Assembly (NCBI GenBank): GCA_000433475.1
Contig: HF993110.1
Span: 62,001 to 126,000, forward strand
DNA from: Mycoplasma sp. CAG:956
GTDB lineage: Bacteria > Bacillota_I > Bacilli_A > RF39 > UBA660
Length of the DNA: 64,000 nucleotides
Reading direction: 5' to 3'
Under the pieces are notes generated by a model. The model was not told where the DNA came from. It saw only the letters and a program-made list of their open reading frames with translations, and made no database searches. The translations under genes were made by a program, and so were the position numbers. Positions 60,121 to 64,000 of the stretch are shown here, piece by piece; position 1 is the first letter of the stretch, and every line of letters begins with the position of its first letter.

Positions 60121-60150
60121 TTGACTTTAATTTTATTGATATGTTATTAT
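60121..60150 (+). promoter_or_regulatory. Probable promoter of the second ABC operon
   Basis: TTGACT at 60121-60126 and TATTAT at 60145-60150 (18-base spacer) precede the ATG at 60192 by about 40 bases, downstream of the right attachment site. Confidence 0.5.
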
Positions 60151-60191
60151 CTAAATGTAAAGAGCTTATTGTTGATAGGAGAATATGAAAT

Positions 60192-61109
60192 ATGAAAAAA
60201 ATTTTAAAAGAAAATTTTATTGCTATTTTCATTTTTTTAATATTAAGTATCATCGTTGTTCATGCTTGCTTAACTACCAACAATAATTTCAATAGTTTAA
60301 GACAAAGAATAGAAAAAAAAAAGTCAGAATGCGTAGAAGTTTTAAATGATAAAAGCAATTATACTGACGACCATGTTAATTATTGCAAAGAAATGGAAAA
60401 TAGTTTAGGAGCTAATGATATTGACATATATACATATCTTCAAGAGGTATTATTTTTTGGCTTATATTGGTTTAATCCAATAGCTTTCTTAGTAGCTGTA
60501 ATTCCGATGCTATATACTTTATCTAAAAAATTTAGATATAAGTATATAATTAATGTAAATAATAGAGAGTCATATAAAAACTTTAAAAAAGAAATTTTTA
60601 AAGATGGTTACAAATATTTCTGGATTATTCCAGCATTATTATTAATTATTTTTATAAATGGAATAATTTTCTACAAGTTAGATTATCATTATACAGTTGA
60701 GTATATGACATCAGCTTGGTATGATTCAAGTTTAATATATAATCCTATTGTTTTCTTAGCATTATTTTTTATTTACATTCTTTTACTTAATTTTACTTAC
60801 ATAAATATGGGATTAATAGTTGTTAGAAAAGTTCACAAATTTTTCCCAGCAGTATTAGTATCATATATTTTCTGTATAAGTGTTCAGTTATTTTTGGAGT
60901 TAATATTAAAAAATTTATGCCTTATCTTATTTAAAAGTGAGATTGGATATGCATTTAATATTATGAGTCCACTATCATTTAACATAAACTTTGGAGAAGC
61001 TCCAATTATGTTATTTGCTTTATTTGCATTTATAATATCTTCAACAGTAGTTGCAATGTGCTATAAAAATAAAGAAAAATTGATTGTAGCTTGTGAGAAA
61101 AATGAATAA
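60192..61109 (+). CDS. Polytopic membrane protein of ABC operon
   Basis: A 305-residue protein with about six helices. The first helix is followed by a Cys-containing loop (KKKSECVEVLND...NYCKEMENS). It resembles ABC-2-type permeases in layout (long first loop, paired central helices, IINVNNRESYKNF cytoplasmic segment). AGGAG lies ten bases before the ATG. It is followed 15 bases later by an ABC ATPase gene and then another membrane protein, so it is probably a permease subunit. The substrate is unknown; antimicrobial peptide immunity systems have this layout. Confidence 0.7.
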   Translation: MKKILKENFIAIFIFLILSIIVVHACLTTNNNFNSLRQRIEKKKSECVEVLNDKSNYTDDHVNYCKEMENSLGANDIDIYTYLQEVLFFGLYWFNPIAFLVAVIPMLYTLSKKFRYKYIINVNNRESYKNFKKEIFKDGYKYFWIIPALLLIIFINGIIFYKLDYHYTVEYMTSAWYDSSLIYNPIVFLALFFIYILLLNFTYINMGLIVVRKVHKFFPAVLVSYIFCISVQLFLELILKNLCLILFKSEIGYAFNIMSPLSFNINFGEAPIMLFALFAFIISSTVVAMCYKNKEKLIVACEKNE

Positions 61110-61124
61110 TGAAAAGAGGAAGTT

Positions 61125-61757
61125 ATGGAAATAAAAGTAGAAAATTTATCAAAATCATTTAAAAAAAATATAGTTTTAAAAGATGTTAATTTATTAATGA
61201 CTAGTGGTAAAATTTATGGCTTGTCAGGTAGAAATGGTAGTGGGAAAAGTGTTTTATTAAAACTTATTTGTGGACTGTATAAGCCGACTTCTGGTAAAGT
61301 ATTATTTGACGGAATTGAGTATAATTCGAATGATGTTTATGTCCCTAACTTAAGAGCTTTGATAGAAAAACCAAGTTTTTTTCCTAATCTTAGCGGATTT
61401 GAAAATTTAAAATTGCTTGCCAATATTCAGCATAAAATTTTTGACGATGAAATAAATAATGCTTTAAAAGTTGTAAATTTATATGAAGAAAAAGATAAAA
61501 AATATTCCGAGTATTCTTTGGGAATGAAGCAGAAGTTAGGTATTGCTCAGGTAATTATGGAAAATCCTCAAATAATGATATTGGACGAAACATTCAATGG
61601 AATTGAAAATGATACTGTTAAGAAAATATCCAAATATCTTTTACAGGAAAAGAAAAAAGATAAGCTGATTATAGTGTCAACGCATATAAAGGAAGATTTG
61701 GATAATCTAAGTGATGAAATTTATTCATTTGATAATGGTACGGTCAAAAAAGCATGA
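61125..61757 (+). CDS. ABC transporter ATPase
   Basis: A 210-residue protein. Walker A is GRNGSGKSVLLKLICGL, the signature is YSLGMKQKLGIAQVI, Walker B is IMILDETFNGIE, and the H-loop is IVSTHIK. The LGMKQ signature and short length fit the ABC-2 / bacitracin-lantibiotic immunity class (BcrA/NatA-like). AGAGGAAG gives the start. The stop overlaps the next gene by four bases. It energises the flanking membrane proteins. Confidence 0.93.
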   Translation: MEIKVENLSKSFKKNIVLKDVNLLMTSGKIYGLSGRNGSGKSVLLKLICGLYKPTSGKVLFDGIEYNSNDVYVPNLRALIEKPSFFPNLSGFENLKLLANIQHKIFDDEINNALKVVNLYEEKDKKYSEYSLGMKQKLGIAQVIMENPQIMILDETFNGIENDTVKKISKYLLQEKKKDKLIIVSTHIKEDLDNLSDEIYSFDNGTVKKA

Positions 61758-62959
61758 AAGAATTTTTTGAATTTTTAAAAAATAAAATTTATTTATTTAT
61801 TGCGCTTATATTATTATGCAATTTAATCTCATCATATATGATGATGGGATGCAATAATTTCGAGCTGTGCATATATAATGGAATGAAATCACCATTAATT
61901 GCTACTGTAAATTTATTAGCTGTTTTTATGATTTCATTTTACTTGATAATTTTTACTAAAAATACAAATGTTTCTATTAGGCAAAGACCATTAAATAAAT
62001 ATTTCTTTAGTAATATATTAGTTATTATTAAAAGCACACTGATTTATTTTGGTAGCAATTTACTTTTATTATTATTATTGTCATTTATACAGTCTAATGA
62101 TTTTGCCAGTATAGTACAAGGACCATATAATATTGAGTTAAAATTGTATTTGATATGTTTTTTTGCAAGAACTTTAATAATATACATATTAATAGCAATA
62201 ATATTTTACATTGTAAATTATAAGTACGGTAGTAAAAAAAATACTTTTCTTTGCTTTTTTCTAATATTACTTGAATTGTTTATAACTAATAGTGCTTCGT
62301 CAAGTGATGTTTGGAAATTATTATTTATAAGTTACATAAACTTGGTATTATTTAACGATTTTTTGGGCGAAATTATTTGTTCATTTTTGCAGATTTTACT
62401 ATTATTATTAATTAGTATAATGTTATATAAATCAATAATTAGAAAAAGTATTATTAATTTTAAATACAATATTACTGTATTAATAAATAATTTTTTAGAC
62501 GGAGAATGGAAATTATTTATTCCTTTCCTTGTGTTTTATTTAATTATTGTATATATGAATTTTAAATCGTATGAAAGTGATATGTATTTATCAGGATTTT
62601 TTTCGGCTATTGGTTATTATTTTATAGATTCCGATTTTTTAAGTAAAATTTGGGCATTATATCAAGTAATAATAGTTATTTACATTATATGGCAACATCT
62701 AGCTTATGAGCTTACTAATTCCATAGAATTCATTTCTTTAAGAGAATCATTAAAGCAATTCTATTTAAAAAAATCAATTTTTATATTTTTGACAATATAT
62801 TTATTTCGATTTTTATTATTTATTATAACAATATGTATATTTAAATTAGACTTTAGTTATTTAATGTATACTATAGCTGATGCAGTGCTTTTATTCTTAC
62901 TCATATTTATAATTACTATTGGTTTCTCGATAAATATTATAAGGTGTAAGGAAAAATAA
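61754..62959 (+). CDS. Large hydrophobic membrane protein of ABC operon
   Basis: A 401-residue protein with about ten predicted membrane helices and very short loops (for example LIALILLCNLISSYMMMG; LLLLLLSFIQSNDF; GFFSAIGYYFIDSD). It overlaps the ATPase gene by four bases and so is coupled to it. It is probably the second permease subunit. No sequence family is recognised; the high Leu/Ile/Phe content makes motif reading unreliable. A bidirectional terminator follows. Confidence 0.7.
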   Translation: MKEFFEFLKNKIYLFIALILLCNLISSYMMMGCNNFELCIYNGMKSPLIATVNLLAVFMISFYLIIFTKNTNVSIRQRPLNKYFFSNILVIIKSTLIYFGSNLLLLLLLSFIQSNDFASIVQGPYNIELKLYLICFFARTLIIYILIAIIFYIVNYKYGSKKNTFLCFFLILLELFITNSASSSDVWKLLFISYINLVLFNDFLGEIICSFLQILLLLLISIMLYKSIIRKSIINFKYNITVLINNFLDGEWKLFIPFLVFYLIIVYMNFKSYESDMYLSGFFSAIGYYFIDSDFLSKIWALYQVIIVIYIIWQHLAYELTNSIEFISLRESLKQFYLKKSIFIFLTIYLFRFLLFIITICIFKLDFSYLMYTIADAVLLFLLIFIITIGFSINIIRCKEK

Positions 62960-63003
62960 CAATTATTGTTATTCATATGCTAAAAATAGAAAAATTTAAA
63001 AAT

Positions 63004-63041
63004 AAATGATACCGAAAATGAGTTATCGGTATCATTTTTAA
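63004..63041. terminator. Bidirectional terminator
   Basis: A perfect 12-bp stem AAATGATACCGA / TCGGTATCATTT with a ten-base loop separates the ABC operon from the convergent minus-strand gene. Confidence 0.88.
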
Positions 63042-63472
63042 CGAAAAATATTAATTAAAATATTGTGTAATAATTTTACAATACTATCGCTACTAAAATA
63101 AATAATTGTCATATATGATAAATATAATAAATAAAAAATAGCATTAGGTATGGTACTATTATAAAACTTTGGACTCAAATAAAAATTAAGAAATCCAAGT
63201 AAATAAAGAATAAAATAAGTCAGTATAAATAACGGTACTATCGCTACAAATAAAATAAGTATATCAATATATAATTCGTACGAAGATGCATTAGAAAAAT
63301 AGAATATCCCCGCCGGTATTAAAGATATAAATGTACTTAAAAGATACTTCTTTTCCGCAACTAATTTTTGCATTTTTAAACTAAATGGTATAAATAAAGT
63401 TATTGGCGTAGCAATCAATCCATCATACATAATCCAAATAAATAAGAAACAAAAGTGTATAAACAATATCAT
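63038..63472 (-). CDS. Small polytopic membrane protein, unknown
   Basis: A 144-residue protein with about four helices (FIHFCFLFIWIMYDGLIATP; FISLIPAGIFYFSNAS; ILILFVAIVPLFILTYFILY; LLYLSYMTIIYFSS). Start ATG 63472 has AGGTGA five bases upstream. It stands alone and no family is recognised. Its upstream region (63482-63755) is AT-rich, contains no other gene and also precedes the divergent XRE gene. Confidence 0.6.
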   Translation of the reverse strand: MILFIHFCFLFIWIMYDGLIATPITLFIPFSLKMQKLVAEKKYLLSTFISLIPAGIFYFSNASSYELYIDILILFVAIVPLFILTYFILYLLGFLNFYLSPKFYNSTIPNAIFYLLYLSYMTIIYFSSDSIVKLLHNILINIFR

Positions 63473-63755
63473 AATTATCACCTAGTTTTATGGTAACATA
63501 AAAAATTAATATATTCAAATTCAGTATCAACTAAATATATTAATTTCATAAAAGATATTTATTAATATAATCATACTCTACTAATTGTAGAGTGTTTTTT
63601 ATATACATATATGTTATTCTTAAACCAATGAATATATTTATATATCAAAATTTGTTATATGTTAAGATAAAACTAAATATTAAAAAAATTATAAATGGAA
63701 GGAAATTAATCTATAGAAAATTAATAATTATAAAAGATTAATTACGCGTGATACA

Positions 63756-64000
63756 ATGAATAACGAAAAACGAGGAAAATTCTTAAAAAATTTAAGGAAA
63801 TCAAAAAAGCTGACTCAAGCCCAACTAGGAGAATTAATCAACTATTCAGACAAGAATATTTCTAAATGGGAAAATGGCATATCTTTTCCAACTGATCCAG
63901 AAACACTTACAAAACTAAGTTCTATATTTAATGTGTCTTTTGAAGAATTGCTTTATGGTGATTTTAAAAATGAAGATAATACTGAAAAAATAACTGAATC
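63756..64000 (+). CDS. XRE-family regulator (partial, runs off the window)
   Basis: The first 81 codons of a gene cut by the window edge. HTH_3 domain: RGKFLKNLRKSKKLTQAQLG, then ELINYSDKNISKWENGISFP, with the FNVSFEELLYGD end typical of the family. No clear AGGAGG is seen before ATG 63756. After the HTH an acidic linker begins (KNEDNTEKITES), suggesting a further domain, probably membrane segments as in other XRE proteins of this window. Confidence 0.85.
   Translation, partial: MNNEKRGKFLKNLRKSKKLTQAQLGELINYSDKNISKWENGISFPTDPETLTKLSSIFNVSFEELLYGDFKNEDNTEKITE

Noticed and set aside
1..64000. CRISPR arrays, rRNA genes and complete insertion sequences
   Set aside because: No regularly spaced repeats, no rRNA-like segments and no transposase frames were seen in the window.

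Overview
The window is AT-rich chromosomal DNA from a low-GC Gram-positive bacterium, most likely a gut-type Bacillota/Bacilli lineage. It uses the standard code: TGA ends genes and TGG encodes Trp. AGGAGG- or AGGTGA-type ribosome binding sites precede most genes, and the HrcA/CIRCE heat-shock operator is present. A CotJA-CotJB fusion with CotJC, a CwlD-like amidase and a SleB/CwlJ-like hydrolase point to a spore-forming ancestry. The exact taxon cannot be fixed from the sequence.

0-17.4 kb is mostly core genome. It holds a ComEC-like metallo-beta-lactamase protein with a DUF3006-type partner, a CarD-like regulator, a P-type Ca2+ ATPase, two pseudopilins, a short UvrD-like helicase, cotJ genes, rplM-rpsI behind a strong promoter, a CwlD-like amidase, and an Abi_2 (HEPN RXXXXH) gene overlapping htrA by one base.

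17.5-28.3 kb is the most unusual stretch. A tight + strand operon encodes a NUDIX hydrolase, an unknown protein, two paralogues with an ADP-ribosyltransferase-like 'HG[ST]...GLI' core, and the start of a PhnP-like metallo-beta-lactamase gene. That last gene is broken. Its C-terminal remnant reappears at 27.69-27.81 kb, directly before a second NUDIX gene. Between the halves lies a 7.3-kb defence-type island: two related genes with an apparent HEPN-like helical core (one interrupted by an in-frame TAG), a DUF262-HNH protein, an ASCH protein, and a restriction-modification set (GIY-YIG-like nuclease, N6-adenine methylase, XRE controller-like protein with repeated GTTTCC operators).

28.4-51.7 kb carries a GH25 lipoprotein, a TetR regulator diverging from an MMPL exporter with a tandem-repeat ectodomain, mtnN, a leucine-rich-repeat protein, a UvrD helicase with an inserted PD-(D/E)XK-like nuclease, and peptidoglycan hydrolases with a holin. 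htpG and an N-domain-less clpB follow, both with CIRCE operators.

51.8-59.9 kb is an integrated element bounded by a 42-bp direct repeat of the 3' part of tRNA-Trp. It carries an XRE sensor-regulator, two secreted proteins, a MacB-like ABC transporter and decayed membrane/coiled-coil genes. No recombinase is visible in it. To its right lie a second ABC system and a truncated XRE gene at the window edge.
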